Source: Flavobacterium sp. HTF
GTDB taxonomy: Bacteria > Bacteroidota > Bacteroidia > Flavobacteriales > Flavobacteriaceae
NCBI RefSeq assembly: GCF_003105115.1
Contig: NZ_QETH01000015.1
Span: 19,333-83,332 of the forward strand
Length of the DNA: 64,000 nt
Direction: 5' to 3'
In this document: positions 53,050-62,190 of the stretch, in pieces
Layout of the letters: every line of letters starts with the position of its first letter
How positions within the stretch are numbered: the stretch's first letter is position 1
Translations under genes and position numbers: made by a program
The notes under the pieces: model-generated
Told to the model about the DNA's origin: nothing
Databases searched by the model: none
The model's input: only the letters and a program-made list of their open reading frames with translations

Positions 53050-53112
53050 AAATTCCAAATCTCAATTTAATACGTTCTAAAATTGGAATTTGGAATTTAA
53101 TTTTTGGAATTT
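53050..53112. repeat. AAATTCC/GGAATTT word array
   Basis: AAATTCC AAATCTC on the left, and GGAATTT GGAATTT with a further GGAATTT at 53106 on the right, between the ATPase and permease genes. Confidence 0.7.
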
Positions 53113-54040
53113 AATTTTTATTTTCAGTAACAGTCTGAATAAAAATATCGTTTATACTCGGGATCTTTTCTACAAAATGGGTTACTTGTCCGCGTTGTGT
53201 CAAAATATGAAGTAATTCATTTGGAGCAGCATTTCCGATTTCGATATTTAATTTTAAATCATCATTCAGTGTTTTAAAATTAGCCTGTGAAACGGTAAAT
53301 TTTTGCGTAATATCATACATCAGCCCTTCGACATTGTTTGTCAGGATTCCAACTTCAAAACTATTGGTTTTAAACTGTCGTTTTACATCACCTACTTTAC
53401 CTTCAATCAGTTTATTTGATTTATGAATTAGCGCAATATGATCGCAAAGTTCTTCAACACTTTCCATTCTGTGTGTTGAGAAAATAATAGTTGCCCCTTG
53501 TTCTTTTAAGGCTAAAATTTCGTCTTTAATGATATTCGCATTTACCGGGTCAAAACCAGAGAAAGGTTCGTCAAAAATCAACAGCTTTGGTTTATGCAAA
53601 ACACAAACCACGAACTGGATTTTTTGCGCCATTCCTTTAGAAAGTTCCTGGATTTTTTTGTTCCACCAGCCCTGAATCCCTAAGCGGTCGAACCAGTATT
53701 CCAGCTGTATTTTAGCTTCCGCTTTAGAAAGCCCTTTCATCTGCGCCAGATAAAGACATTGTTCTCCCACTTTCATTGTGCTGTACAAACCTCTTTCTTC
53801 CGGAAGATATCCGATGGTCTGTACATGTTTGGGCTGTAATTTTTCTCCATCCAGAATTACCTCACCGCTGTCTGGCAGAGTTATCTGGTTTATAATTCGG
53901 ATAAGAGAAGTTTTTCCAGCTCCATTAGGACCTAATAGTCCATAAATGCTTCCTTTCGGAACATTTAATGAAACTTCGTTAAGCGCTACATAGTCACCGT
54001 ATTGTTTTACGACTTTATGTACTTCGAGTAAGTTGCTCAT
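53111..54040 (-). CDS. ABC transporter ATP-binding protein (NatA-like, DUF4162 tail)
   Basis: A 309-residue protein. Walker A LLGPNGAGKTSLIR near 34-47, signature LSKGMAQKIQ (non-canonical LSKGM, common in NatA types), Walker B LLIFDEPFSGFDP, H-loop FSTHRME. The C-terminal 80 residues form a regulatory DUF4162-like domain. It is the energy subunit for the downstream ABC-2 permease. Confidence 0.92.
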   Translation of the reverse strand: MSNLLEVHKVVKQYGDYVALNEVSLNVPKGSIYGLLGPNGAGKTSLIRIINQITLPDSGEVILDGEKLQPKHVQTIGYLPEERGLYSTMKVGEQCLYLAQMKGLSKAEAKIQLEYWFDRLGIQGWWNKKIQELSKGMAQKIQFVVCVLHKPKLLIFDEPFSGFDPVNANIIKDEILALKEQGATIIFSTHRMESVEELCDHIALIHKSNKLIEGKVGDVKRQFKTNSFEVGILTNNVEGLMYDITQKFTVSQANFKTLNDDLKLNIEIGNAAPNELLHILTQRGQVTHFVEKIPSINDIFIQTVTENKN

Positions 54041-54133
54041 GCTATTTTTAGAATTTTCTGCGTCAGTTTGGCCTTTTGTGGCCTGCGTGTGTAAAAGTAA
54101 ATAATTAGAAGCAAAACTTTTTACTATTCAACA

Positions 54134-54170
54134 AAAAACCCATCCTATATTTAACTAAGGATGGGTTTTT
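54134..54170 (-). terminator. dnaJ terminator
   Basis: A 13-bp perfect stem (54134-54146 with 54158-54170) with A/T runs, 34 bp past the dnaJ stop on the minus strand. Confidence 0.88.
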
Positions 54171-54203
54171 TAAAATTATTTTAACATTTAGGAAAAAGTC
54201 CGG

Positions 54204-55313
54204 TTATGAAAACATATCTTTTACTTTTTCGAAAAATGATTTTTCTGATTTTTCAGGGCTCGGAACAAAATGTTCGTCGTTCAGGGCATTTTCAAAAAAT
54301 TGCTTTTGCTCTTTATTTAATGTTTTTGGAGTCCAGACATTTACATGTACTAATAAATCTCCGCTTCCGTAGCCATTAATACTTGGGATACCTTTTCCTT
54401 TTAATCTTAAGATTTTTCCGGATTGAATACCCTCTTCCAGTTTAATACGAACTTTTCCGTTGATTGCTTCAATATCCTTAGAAACTCCTAATACAGCTTC
54501 AGGAAAACTGATATACAGGTCAAAATGAATATTTTCTCCTTCACGTTTCAGGAATTCGTGCTCTAATTCTTCAATAGCAACAATCAAATCTCCCGGAATA
54601 CTGTTTCCGGGTGCATCGTTTCCTTTGTTAGAAACTTTAAGCTGCATTCCGTCAACAACTCCTGCAGGAATTTTTATGGATACTGTTTCGTCTTCTACCA
54701 CCATTCCCTGAGCATCTGCTTCAGAAGGTTTTTTATCTAAAATTTGTCCGGATCCACCACAAGTTGGACAGGTAGATGCAGATTGCATTCTTCCTAAAAT
54801 AGTGTTTGTAACACGCATCACCTGACCCTGACCATTACAAGTCGTACAGGTTTTGTATGTAGCTCCTTTTGCCTGGACTTTACGTTTTACTTTTACTTTT
54901 TTCTCTACTCCATTTGCAATCTCTTCTAAAGTCAGTTTAACTTTAATTCTAAGATTACTTCCTTTTGCACGACGAGGACCTCCGCCTCCGCCTCCGAAAC
55001 CGCCAAATCCGCCTCCGAAAATGTCACCAAACTGGCTGAAAATATCATCCATGTTCATACCGCCGTGACCTCCGCCAAATCCTCCTGAACCATCAAATGC
55101 CTGATGTCCGTATTGATCGTATTTGGCTTTTTTGTTAGGATCACTTAAAACTTCATAAGCTTCTGCCGCAAGTTTAAAGTTTTCTTCTGCCTCTTTGTCG
55201 CCCGGATTTTTATCAGGGTGATATTTTAGCGCGCTTTTTCTGTACGCCTTTTTAATTTCGGCAGCATCGGCACTTTTTGAAATGCCAAGTATTTCGTAAA
55301 AATCTTTTTTCAT
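54204..55313 (-). CDS. dnaJ: Chaperone DnaJ (two-repeat zinc domain)
   Basis: A 369-residue Hsp40. J domain 1-70 with YHPDKNP (31-37), Gly/Phe-rich region 74-113, zinc region, and two beta-barrel client domains. Only two CxxCxGxG repeats are present (CTTCNGQG 156-163, CPTCGGSG 182-189). Repeats 1 and 4, which form zinc centre I in standard DnaJ, are replaced by Cys-free sequence, so only centre II remains. ATG 55313 is chosen; the longer frame adds 11 hydrophobic residues before MKKDFYEILG. Downstream of grpE, forming grpE-dnaJ. Confidence 0.96.
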   Translation of the reverse strand: MKKDFYEILGISKSADAAEIKKAYRKSALKYHPDKNPGDKEAEENFKLAAEAYEVLSDPNKKAKYDQYGHQAFDGSGGFGGGHGGMNMDDIFSQFGDIFGGGFGGFGGGGGGPRRAKGSNLRIKVKLTLEEIANGVEKKVKVKRKVQAKGATYKTCTTCNGQGQVMRVTNTILGRMQSASTCPTCGGSGQILDKKPSEADAQGMVVEDETVSIKIPAGVVDGMQLKVSNKGNDAPGNSIPGDLIVAIEELEHEFLKREGENIHFDLYISFPEAVLGVSKDIEAINGKVRIKLEEGIQSGKILRLKGKGIPSINGYGSGDLLVHVNVWTPKTLNKEQKQFFENALNDEHFVPSPEKSEKSFFEKVKDMFS

Positions 55314-55323
55314 AATTAGGTTT

Positions 55324-55351
55324 AAATTCCAAATTATAAATTCCAAACTCC
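55324..55351. repeat. AAATTCC 7-bp word array in the grpE-dnaJ gap
   Basis: AAATTCC AAATTAT, then AAATTCC AAACTCC at 7-bp steps just upstream of dnaJ. Confidence 0.7.
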
Positions 55352-55390
55352 AAAACTAAAGAATTGGCTTTCAGAATTTTATTTGCATTT

Positions 55391-55969
55391 TTAGTTTCCG
55401 ATAACCACTTTAGGGAAACGAATAATTTTGTCTCCTAATTTGTATCCTTTTTCAATAACATCAACAATTTTACCTTTCAATTTATCAGAAGGCGCAGGGA
55501 TTTGAGTAATTGCTTCAGCAAAATCGGCATTAAAAGCATCACCTGCTCTAACTTCAACCTGCTCTAAACCTTTAGCAACTAAAGTACTTTTTAGTTTCTC
55601 ATGGATTAACTCTACTCCTTTTTTCAAATTCTCATCATCCGATTTATTGATTTCTACAGTAGCTCTGTCGAAATCATCCAAAACAGGAAGCATTGCTAAC
55701 AAAACTTCTTGATTGGCAGTTTTAAATAAATCAATACGCTCTTTTGAAGTTCTTTTTTTGTAATTCTCAAATTCGGCAAATAATCTCAAGAATTTATCTT
55801 TTTCTTTTGCTAAGTCTTGAGCCAGTTGCTCTTCAACACTTAATTCTTCAACAATTAACTGCTCACCGTTGGCATTGTTCTCTAACGTTACATCGTCTAA
55901 TTCCTGATCGAATTCTGTATTTTCCGTAGTCATATTACTTTTATTTTTAAAAATATTTTTAAACTTCAT
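55391..55969 (-). CDS. grpE: Nucleotide exchange factor GrpE
   Basis: A 192-residue protein. An acidic disordered N-terminus (15-50), a long coiled-coil helix (AQDLAKEKDKFLRLFAEFENYKKRT), then the beta-wing domain (QIPAPSDKLKGKIVDVIEKGYKLGDKIIRFPKVVIGN). It releases ADP from DnaK. The first ATG is kept because the -7 element about 25 bp upstream fits it. An ATG 12 codons in is also possible. Confidence 0.95.
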   Translation of the reverse strand: MKFKNIFKNKSNMTTENTEFDQELDDVTLENNANGEQLIVEELSVEEQLAQDLAKEKDKFLRLFAEFENYKKRTSKERIDLFKTANQEVLLAMLPVLDDFDRATVEINKSDDENLKKGVELIHEKLKSTLVAKGLEQVEVRAGDAFNADFAEAITQIPAPSDKLKGKIVDVIEKGYKLGDKIIRFPKVVIGN

Positions 55970-55991
55970 TTTTATTCTTTCTTTTAGATTG

Positions 55992-56023
55992 CAAAAGTAC
56001 TGCCAAAACTTTTAAAATGTCAA
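55992..56023 (-). promoter_or_regulatory. Promoter of grpE-dnaJ (TTG-N21-TACTTTTG on the minus strand)
   Basis: TACTTTTG and an upstream TTG with about 21 bp spacing on the minus strand. Coordinates may be off by one base. Confidence 0.65.
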
Positions 56024-56115
56024 ATTGTCACTATATTTAAATTGAGCACTTTAAAAACAAAAATACACTTTAAAAATTTAGTATAATTTTAAGACTATTA
56101 CGTTTGAGTTTGTAG

Positions 56116-56259
56116 TATATTTGGATTCCAAATTGGAAACTAAATTGTTACCTGTCAAAATTGAATTTAAGGGTTAGCCTCGGCTTTATAAATAATTATT
56201 AATTCAAGTTTACCTTATATTAAAAAAAGCTTCGTCTATTTCAGTCGAAGCTTTTTTTT
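56116..56259 (+). ncRNA. Candidate small RNA: -7 element, 100-nt AT-rich body, strong terminator
   Basis: TATATTTG at 56116-56123 is followed by a region without any ATG. It ends in a 13-bp perfect hairpin (56222-56234 with 56246-56258) with T tract. No gene uses this terminator in the plus direction otherwise. A transcript of about 125-130 nt is predicted. It could also terminate minus-strand read-through. Confidence 0.4.
56222..56259. terminator. Strong bidirectional terminator
   Basis: A perfect 13-bp stem, 11-nt loop, A run on the left and T run on the right. Confidence 0.88.
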
Positions 56260-56322
56260 ATGCCTTTGACAAAAAAATTACCACAAAGAACGCTAAGATT
56301 TTTACTCCTGGCTTTAAAAAAG

Positions 56323-56368
56323 AAAAAGTTCGCAAAGCTTTATACTGATTTAGCTTTGCGAACTTTTT
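56323..56368. repeat. Perfect 17-bp inverted repeat (TTCGCAAAGCT family)
   Basis: Arms 56323-56339 and 56352-56368 are exact complements with a 12-nt loop. ACAAAGAACGCTAAG at 56283 and CTTTTGCGGTAAAA near 56405 are further words of the same kind. Related words (TCTTTGCGAATCTTCGCGGT) lie at about 37973-37993. Confidence 0.8.
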
Positions 56369-56431
56369 GTTTTTTTGAAAATATCTTAAATAAAATCCTT
56401 GTGCCTTTTGCGGTAAAAAAAAATTTTATTG

Positions 56432-56502
56432 CACGGGCGGAGGGATTCGAACCCCCATCAACGGTTTTGGAGACCGCTATTCTACCCTTGAACTACGCCC
56501 GT
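56432..56502 (-). tRNA. tRNA-Trp (anticodon CCA)
   Basis: A 71-nt cloverleaf on the minus strand. Acceptor stem ACGGGCG/CGCCCGT, discriminator G, D-loop AGTTCAAGGGTAGA, anticodon loop CTCCAAA with CCA, and T-loop GGTTCGAATCC. The 3' CCA is not encoded. Confidence 0.95.
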
Positions 56503-56620
56503 AAGTAAGCTCGGCAAATTAAAAGTTTTTTTTCTTCCCCACCAACTATTTCATGCAGAGATTTAAAAGAAAATCCTTTAAATCCGTACGATCTATGGTA
56601 AAAACTTTCGCTTCAAACAG

Positions 56621-58048
56621 TTAACCTAACAAAGCATTTTTCAATCCTTCAAAATCCAAAGAAACCTGCTCTCCGCTTACTAAATTTTTAAGAGAATAGG
56701 AATTCGATGCAATTTCCTGATCTCCCGCAATTACAGCAAACGGAATCAAACGTTTATCTGCATATTGAAATTGCTTTCCAACTTTTACATTATCAGGGTA
56801 CAATTCTACTTTTATATTTTCCTGTCGCAATTTCTGAATCGCCTGTGATGCGTATAAAGCTTCCTTGTCACCATAATTGATAAATATTGCTTTTGAAGTC
56901 GCCGCTACAGTTTCAGGAAATAATTGCAATTCTTCTAAAACGAGATAAATACGATCTAAGCCAAATGAGATTCCGACACCGCTCATATTTTTCAGACCAA
57001 AAATACCCGTTAAATCGTCGTATCTTCCGCCACCGCCAATAGAACCTATTGAAACCGTTTTGGGTGCCGCAACTTCAAAAATAGCTCCGGTATAATAATT
57101 TAGTCCACGGGCCAAAGTCACATCAAGATCTAAAATCGCTGTTGATAATCCTAAAACGGCAACATTATCGCAAATAAATTTAAGTTCCTCAACCCCTTTC
57201 ATTCCAACTTCTGATGAAGCCAATAATTCTGAAAGCTGATTTATTTTATCTGTAAAAGTTCCTGAGAAACTAAAAAGCGGCTGTACTTTTACCAAAGCTT
57301 CTTCAGAAATTCCTTTTTCAATCATTTCTTTTTTAACGCCGTCTTCTCCAATTTTATCCAGTTTGTCGAGAGCAACTGTAAAATCGATTAATTTATCCGA
57401 AGCACCAATAACCTCAGCTATGCCAGATAATATTTTTCTGTTGTTGATTTTGATGGTAACGCCTTCTAAACCTAAGGAGGTAAAAACAGTATCATACAAT
57501 TGCACCAGTTCTACTTCCTGCCACAATGATTTTGAACCTACAACATCAGCATCACATTGAAAAAATTCTCTGTAACGTCCTTTTTGCGGGCGATCTGCTC
57601 TCCAGACAGGCTGAATCTGGTATCTTTTAAAAGGAAATTCAATTTCATTTTGATGTTGTACCACGTATCTTGCAAACGGAACAGTCAGGTCATAACGTAA
57701 AGCCTTTTCAGAAATTTTTCCTGTAAACTTATTCAGTTCTATTCTTTGATTAATATCAATTGTTTCCGCAGAATTTAATTGCAGTTGTTCCAAAGATTCC
57801 GGTAATTCAATTTTTGTTTTATTGAAGAAAAAATTACCCGAGTTTAATATTTTAAAAATCAGACGATCCCCTTCTTCTCCATATTTCCCCATTAAGGTAT
57901 CTGAATTTTCAAACGAAGGTGTTTCGATTGGCTGAAAACCAAATTTCTCAAAATTACTTTTTATGGTTTGAATAATATATTGACGTTTTGATACCTCTGC
58001 AGGTGAAAAATCTCTTGTCCCTTGTGGAATGCTTGGTTTTGAAGCCAT
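56621..58048 (-). CDS. hisS: Histidyl-tRNA synthetase
   Basis: A 475-residue class II synthetase. Motif 1 region near [12 protein letters not shown] and [12 protein letters not shown], motif 2 [29 protein letters not shown], the His-specific [12 protein letters not shown] and [14 protein letters not shown], motif 3 [13 protein letters not shown], and a C-terminal anticodon domain. It is upstream of tRNA-Trp on the same strand but about 120 bp apart. The leader carries a 7-bp word array. Confidence 0.97.
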   Translation of the reverse strand: MASKPSIPQGTRDFSPAEVSKRQYIIQTIKSNFEKFGFQPIETPSFENSDTLMGKYGEEGDRLIFKILNSGNFFFNKTKIELPESLEQLQLNSAETIDINQRIELNKFTGKISEKALRYDLTVPFARYVVQHQNEIEFPFKRYQIQPVWRADRPQKGRYREFFQCDADVVGSKSLWQEVELVQLYDTVFTSLGLEGVTIKINNRKILSGIAEVIGASDKLIDFTVALDKLDKIGEDGVKKEMIEKGISEEALVKVQPLFSFSGTFTDKINQLSELLASSEVGMKGVEELKFICDNVAVLGLSTAILDLDVTLARGLNYYTGAIFEVAAPKTVSIGSIGGGGRYDDLTGIFGLKNMSGVGISFGLDRIYLVLEELQLFPETVAATSKAIFINYGDKEALYASQAIQKLRQENIKVELYPDNVKVGKQFQYADKRLIPFAVIAGDQEIASNSYSLKNLVSGEQVSLDFEGLKNALLG

Positions 58049-58056
58049 TTTTTTTA

Positions 58057-58088
58057 TTTTAGATTGTTGATTTTAGATTTTAGATTTC
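58057..58088. repeat. 7-bp word array (TTTTAGA/ATCTAAA) upstream of hisS
   Basis: TTTTAGA TTGTTGA, then TTTTAGA TTTTAGA at 7-bp steps from 58057, 9 bp before the hisS ATG. The same word as in front of the PduO gene (6690). Confidence 0.82.
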
Positions 58089-58157
58089 TTTGAGAGCTAA
58101 AACTTAAAACATTTAAAATTAATTTATTTCTGATTCTTTTAGACTGTTGGATTTTCA

Positions 58158-58194
58158 GACTTTCGACTTTATGACTTTCCAACTTTCGACTTAA
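58158..58194. repeat. GACTTTN word array (7-8 bp steps)
   Basis: GACTTTC, GACTTTAT, GACTTTCC, AACTTTC and GACTTAA start at 58158, 58165, 58173, 58181 and 58188. Confidence 0.75.
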
Positions 58195-58290
58195 TTTAAG
58201 TTTGCAAATATCTTACTTTTTAAAATAAATAATACGAGTTCAAAAACAAAGTTGTAACAAAAACCGTATTTTCGTGACAAATTGGTCATG

Positions 58291-59532
58291 ATGCTAAAAT
58301 TATTCAAAGAAAATATCCGGATTGCGTTTGGTTCCATCAAAACACAAATATTGCGAACGATTCTTACCGTTTTAATTATTGCTATCGGAATTACTGCCCT
58401 TGTCGGAATCCTGACTGTTGTAACGGCATTAGAAAACACGATTTCTACCAATTTTGCTTCAATGGGAGCAAATACCTTTAATATCAACCAATACGAAAAC
58501 AACCTGAAAAATCGTGGCGGAAATGAACGCGAAATCATAAATCCGATTATATCGTATCCTGAAGCCGTTGCTTTTAAAAACAAATACAAGTATCCTTTTA
58601 CAGAAACTTCCCTTTCTTTTACCGCTACTTCTACTGCCGAAGTTAAATATCTGGACAAAAAAACAGATCCTGAAATTTCAATTCTCGGCGTTGACGAACA
58701 TTTTATAAGCAACTCCGGTTTAGAAATAAATTTAGGCCGAAGTTTTAATCAGTTTGATATTGACAACAACACTTATTCCTGCGTTGTCGGATCAGATTTT
58801 GAAAAAGGTTTATTAAAAGATGTTAATCCTATTGATAAAATAATTTCAATTCGCGGTGCCCGATTTAAAGTTATCGGAGTTTTAAAAGAAAAAGGCTCAA
58901 CATTTGGAAACAGTCAGGATTTACGTGTTCTGATTCCAATTCAGGTGGCCAGGTCTTTATTTACAGCACCAAACATTAATTATACCATGAGTGTAATGGT
59001 TGCTAAAAAAGAACTTCTGGACGAAGCCATTGACAATGCCACCAGCGTAATGAGAAGAGTTCGTAAACTGAGTCCGGTGCGCGATAACAACTTTGGTGTG
59101 GGCCGAAGCGATGATTTAATAAACAGGATTCTCGGAATTACAAAATATTTGGGCTGGGCTTCATGGGTAATCAGTATTATTACAATTTTAGGATCATCAA
59201 TTGCTTTAATGAATATCATGATTGTTTCGGTTACCGAACGTACCCGTGAGATTGGGGTTCGTAAAGCATTGGGCGCTAAAAGAACAACAGTAGCTTTTCA
59301 GTTTTTTATTGAAACTTTGCTGATTGGTCAGATCGGTGGACTGGTTGGGATTGTATTAGGAATCCTTCTTGGTTTTGCCATTGCTTCGGCAATGAGTTTT
59401 AGTTTTGTCATTCCCTGGGTAGCTATTTTTGCAGCTTTTGCAACCAGTTTTATGGTAGCAATTGTTTCAGGTTTATATCCTGCAATAAAAGCCTCAAAAC
59501 TGGATCCTATTGAAGCTTTACGTTATGAATAA
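58291..59532 (+). CDS. ABC transporter permease, MacB/FtsX type
   Basis: A 413-residue protein. Helix 1 at about 22-42, a large periplasmic MacB_PCD domain (about 45-270), then three C-terminal helices with the FtsX core ([29 protein letters not shown]) and the family ending PIEALRYE. It belongs with a LolD/MacB-type ATPase such as that at 5944, but none is adjacent. ATG 58291 or the ATG three bases earlier is the start. A TATTTTCG -7-like site is near 58267. Confidence 0.88.
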   Translation: MLKLFKENIRIAFGSIKTQILRTILTVLIIAIGITALVGILTVVTALENTISTNFASMGANTFNINQYENNLKNRGGNEREIINPIISYPEAVAFKNKYKYPFTETSLSFTATSTAEVKYLDKKTDPEISILGVDEHFISNSGLEINLGRSFNQFDIDNNTYSCVVGSDFEKGLLKDVNPIDKIISIRGARFKVIGVLKEKGSTFGNSQDLRVLIPIQVARSLFTAPNINYTMSVMVAKKELLDEAIDNATSVMRRVRKLSPVRDNNFGVGRSDDLINRILGITKYLGWASWVISIITILGSSIALMNIMIVSVTERTREIGVRKALGAKRTTVAFQFFIETLLIGQIGGLVGIVLGILLGFAIASAMSFSFVIPWVAIFAAFATSFMVAIVSGLYPAIKASKLDPIEALRYE

Positions 59533-59582
59533 TTTTTAGTTTTCAGCCGCCAGATTTGAAATCAAAACTATTGACTGAAAAC

Positions 59583-60437
59583 CTAAATAACAGCTTTTAT
59601 CATCCTGTCATTGTCGTAAATATCTTTTCTTAAATCTATATTTTTGAAATTCATTTCCTCCAGTAAATCGGCCATTTCCTTGCCCAGATACTGGTTAATT
59701 TCAAAATACAGCTGTCCTTTTTCTAACAGGTTTTTCTGTGCCAGTAAAGCAATTTTCCTGTAAAAAACCAGTGCATCGTTGTCATCTACGAAAAGTGCCA
59801 GATGTGGCTCATAATCAAGCACATTCTTTTTGATTTCTGCTTTTTCCAGATTACGCACATATGGCGGGTTTGACACTATAATGTCAAAATTGCACTTTAA
59901 GGCTTCTAGTTCTAAAATATCCTTATACATAAAAGTAACATTTACCTTGTTGTTTAAGGCATTCCACTTAGCCGTTTCCAATGCTTTTTTAGAAATATCA
60001 ATTGCATATACATCAGCATTTGGGAGATTTTTAGCTAATGAAATTGCGATGCATCCGCTTCCTGTTCCAATATCCAGAATTTTAAGTTTCTGAGTTTTGT
60101 CAGTGTTTAAATTTTCATTAATAATCCATTCTACCAATTCTTCGGTTTCCGGCCTCGGAATCAAAACATTTTCGTTTACATCGAATTCCAAACCATAGAA
60201 ATGGGTTTTCCCCAATAAATACTGAATAGGAACTTCTTTCTTTAATTTTTCCAAAATAGAATCCCATATCACAAAATCAGACTTGCTAAAAGTCAGCTCA
60301 TGATTTAACGCAAGATCAATTTGTCTTAACCTGTGTTTATTTTCCAGAATCAGGTAAAAGAAACTTTCCGCTTCATAGGCATCATAAAAAGGTGACAATT
60401 CCTGTATAAACTGAGTGCGATATTGTTTGATTTTCAT
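59583..60437 (-). CDS. prmC: Release factor glutamine N5-methyltransferase PrmC
   Basis: A 284-residue enzyme that methylates the Gln of the GGQ motif in RF1/RF2. A helical N-terminal domain includes PIQYLLGKTHFYGLEF. The SAM motif is LDIGTGSGCIAISLAKNLP near 121-139 and the catalytic IIVSNPPYVRNLEK near 187-200. The order and length are typical. Confidence 0.95.
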   Translation of the reverse strand: MKIKQYRTQFIQELSPFYDAYEAESFFYLILENKHRLRQIDLALNHELTFSKSDFVIWDSILEKLKKEVPIQYLLGKTHFYGLEFDVNENVLIPRPETEELVEWIINENLNTDKTQKLKILDIGTGSGCIAISLAKNLPNADVYAIDISKKALETAKWNALNNKVNVTFMYKDILELEALKCNFDIIVSNPPYVRNLEKAEIKKNVLDYEPHLALFVDDNDALVFYRKIALLAQKNLLEKGQLYFEINQYLGKEMADLLEEMNFKNIDLRKDIYDNDRMIKAVI

Positions 60438-60512
60438 TTTGGGTATTTGAGCATTAATTTTAGGCTAAAGCCAATTGCAATCCACGAATAAGTATTACAG
60501 AAACAAGTTTTG

Positions 60513-61019
60513 TTACAATTCGTTTTGTAAATCTTTCAGCATCCATACAGGGCAAGAATTATGCCCGGTACATCCCATCGGTGCATCTAAATATTCAAAA
60601 CCCGATTTTTTATAGAGTTTTTGAGCCGCATGCATAAACGGCATTGTTTCGATATAACATTTTTCAAAACCAAAATCTCTTGCCTCCTTAAGGCATTTTT
60701 CCATCATGACACTTCCTATTCCCAAGCCGCGGGTTTGAGGTAAAAAATACATTTTTTGCAATTCACAAATTTTCGGATCTCCATTTTCCAAAGGCGCAAT
60801 TCCGGCAGAACCGATAATCTGACCTTCACTTTCTACAACAAAATAGACACATTGAGGCTTGTTGTATTCTTCATACATCAAATCCAGGTAAGGATCTGCA
60901 TAAGCAGTTCCTACTTTAGGAATTTCCATTTCATCAAAAACTGATCGTATTAATTTAGCAACAGCCTGATTGTCTTCTCTTTTAATTCTTCTGATAATCC
61001 AGTTTTCCATTTCCTTCAT
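60513..61019 (-). CDS. GNAT family N-acetyltransferase
   Basis: A 168-residue protein. WIIRRIKREDNQAVAKLIRSVF starts the fold. The acetyl-CoA loop is LPQTRGLGIGSVMMEKCL near 97-114, followed by CYIETMPFMHAAQKLYKKSGFEYL. ATG 61019 is chosen because the longer frame begins with TTG inside the -7 element TATTTTTG (61035-61042). Substrate unknown. Confidence 0.9.
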   Translation of the reverse strand: MKEMENWIIRRIKREDNQAVAKLIRSVFDEMEIPKVGTAYADPYLDLMYEEYNKPQCVYFVVESEGQIIGSAGIAPLENGDPKICELQKMYFLPQTRGLGIGSVMMEKCLKEARDFGFEKCYIETMPFMHAAQKLYKKSGFEYLDAPMGCTGHNSCPVWMLKDLQNEL

Positions 61020-61034
61020 TACATTATATCTATA

Positions 61035-61042
61035 CAAAAATA
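61035..61042 (-). promoter_or_regulatory. -7 element TATTTTTG for the GNAT gene
   Basis: An exact match on the minus strand, 15 bp before the ATG at 61019. It excludes a longer N-terminus. Confidence 0.6.
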
Positions 61043-61103
61043 AAAATACTTTTTTGATAGTTTCATAACAATTTGGATTGTTTCACAACTATCCGGGCAA
61101 CTT

Positions 61104-61136
61104 TTGGCACAAAAACTCAAAAATGACTTATTTTTG
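61104..61136 (+). promoter_or_regulatory. Promoter TTG-N22-TATTTTTG of ribD, 4 bp before the start codon
   Basis: TTG 61104-61106, a 22-bp spacer and TATTTTTG 61129-61136. The GTG start at 61141 coincides with the expected transcription start, implying a leaderless or near-leaderless message. Confidence 0.7.
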
Positions 61137-61140
61137 CATT

Positions 61141-62190
61141 GTGAACATACATGAGAAATATATAAAACGCTGCATTGAACTGGCCCGAAATGGTTTTGGA
61201 ACAACCTATCCGAATCCAATGGTCGGAAGTGTAATTGTTTATAAGGATAAAATCATTGGCGAAGGCTGGCACAAAAAAGCTGGAGAACCCCATGCAGAGG
61301 TCAATGCAATACGATCTGTAAAAGATAAGTCGTTATTAAAAAAAGCTACTATCTACGTCAGCTTAGAACCCTGCAGTCATTTTGGAAAAACACCTCCCTG
61401 CTGTGATCTTATCATTGAGCATAAAATTCCCAACGTTGTTGTAGGGACAGTCGATCCTAATGAAAAAGTAGCCGGAAGAGGAATTAAAAAAATAATAGAA
61501 TCCGGCTCTAATGTTATTGTCGGGATCTTAGAAGAAGAGTGCAACGAACTGAACAATAGGTTTTTTACTTTTCATCAAAAAAAACGCCCTTACATCATAT
61601 TGAAATGGGCAGAAAGTCTCGACGGATTTCTGGCACCCGAAAAAGAAAACGATCAGGACAGAAAACCGGTTTGGATTACCAATACTTATTCAAGACAATT
61701 GGTTCATAACTGGCGAAGCAAGGAACAGGCAATTTTAGTGGGGACACAAACCGTTATTGATGATAATCCGAAATTAAATGTCCGGGACTGGAGTGGCAAT
61801 AATCCTGTCAGAGTTGTTTTGGATCAAAATAGCAGAATTCCTGAAAACAGCGCTGTTTTTGATGACAATGTTAAAACAATTGTATTTACAAAATCTGAAA
61901 TTGTCAGCGAAAAAGAAAACACTATCTTTGAAGTAATAGATTTTAACCAGAATATAATTCCACAAATTTTAGAAGTTTTATATCAAAATGAGATTCAGTC
62001 AGTTATCATAGAGGGTGGATTGCAAACTTTACAAATTTTTATAAATCAGAAGATTTGGGATGAAGCCCGAATTTTTAAAGGAAATATTTCTTTTGAAAAA
62101 GGAACAAAAGCCCCAATACTTTCCGGGAAAATTTTATCTAAAATCAATATTGCAGGTGACGAATTAATACAGATTAGAAATCATGATTGA
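61141..62190 (+). CDS. ribD: Bifunctional riboflavin enzyme RibD (deaminase + reductase)
   Basis: A 349-residue protein. The N-terminal deaminase has the zinc sites HAEVNAIR near 49-56 and PCSHFGKTPPCC near 74-85. The C-terminal RibD_C reductase (about 145-340) has WAESLDGFLAP, AILVGTQTVIDDNPKLNVR and VIIEGGLQTL. It catalyses steps 2 and 3 of riboflavin synthesis. GTG 61141 fits the family N-terminus (IHEKYIKRCIELARNG); longer frames run through the promoter. It overlaps the HAD gene by 8 bp. Confidence 0.95.
   Translation: MNIHEKYIKRCIELARNGFGTTYPNPMVGSVIVYKDKIIGEGWHKKAGEPHAEVNAIRSVKDKSLLKKATIYVSLEPCSHFGKTPPCCDLIIEHKIPNVVVGTVDPNEKVAGRGIKKIIESGSNVIVGILEEECNELNNRFFTFHQKKRPYIILKWAESLDGFLAPEKENDQDRKPVWITNTYSRQLVHNWRSKEQAILVGTQTVIDDNPKLNVRDWSGNNPVRVVLDQNSRIPENSAVFDDNVKTIVFTKSEIVSEKENTIFEVIDFNQNIIPQILEVLYQNEIQSVIIEGGLQTLQIFINQKIWDEARIFKGNISFEKGTKAPILSGKILSKINIAGDELIQIRNHD

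Noticed and set aside
53111..54040. GldA (gliding motility ATPase)
   Set aside because: The permease partner is a single NatB-like protein and gldFG-type genes are absent; a NatA-like exporter is the safer call.
56260..56508. Plus-strand open frame of 82 codons
   Set aside because: Its last third is the reverse complement of tRNA-Trp, giving the well-known spurious peptide, and its first part is repeat-derived. Not a gene.
58191..58712. Minus-strand frame of 173 codons overlapping the MacB-type permease
   Set aside because: Overlaps the start of a well-supported gene and shows no family features.
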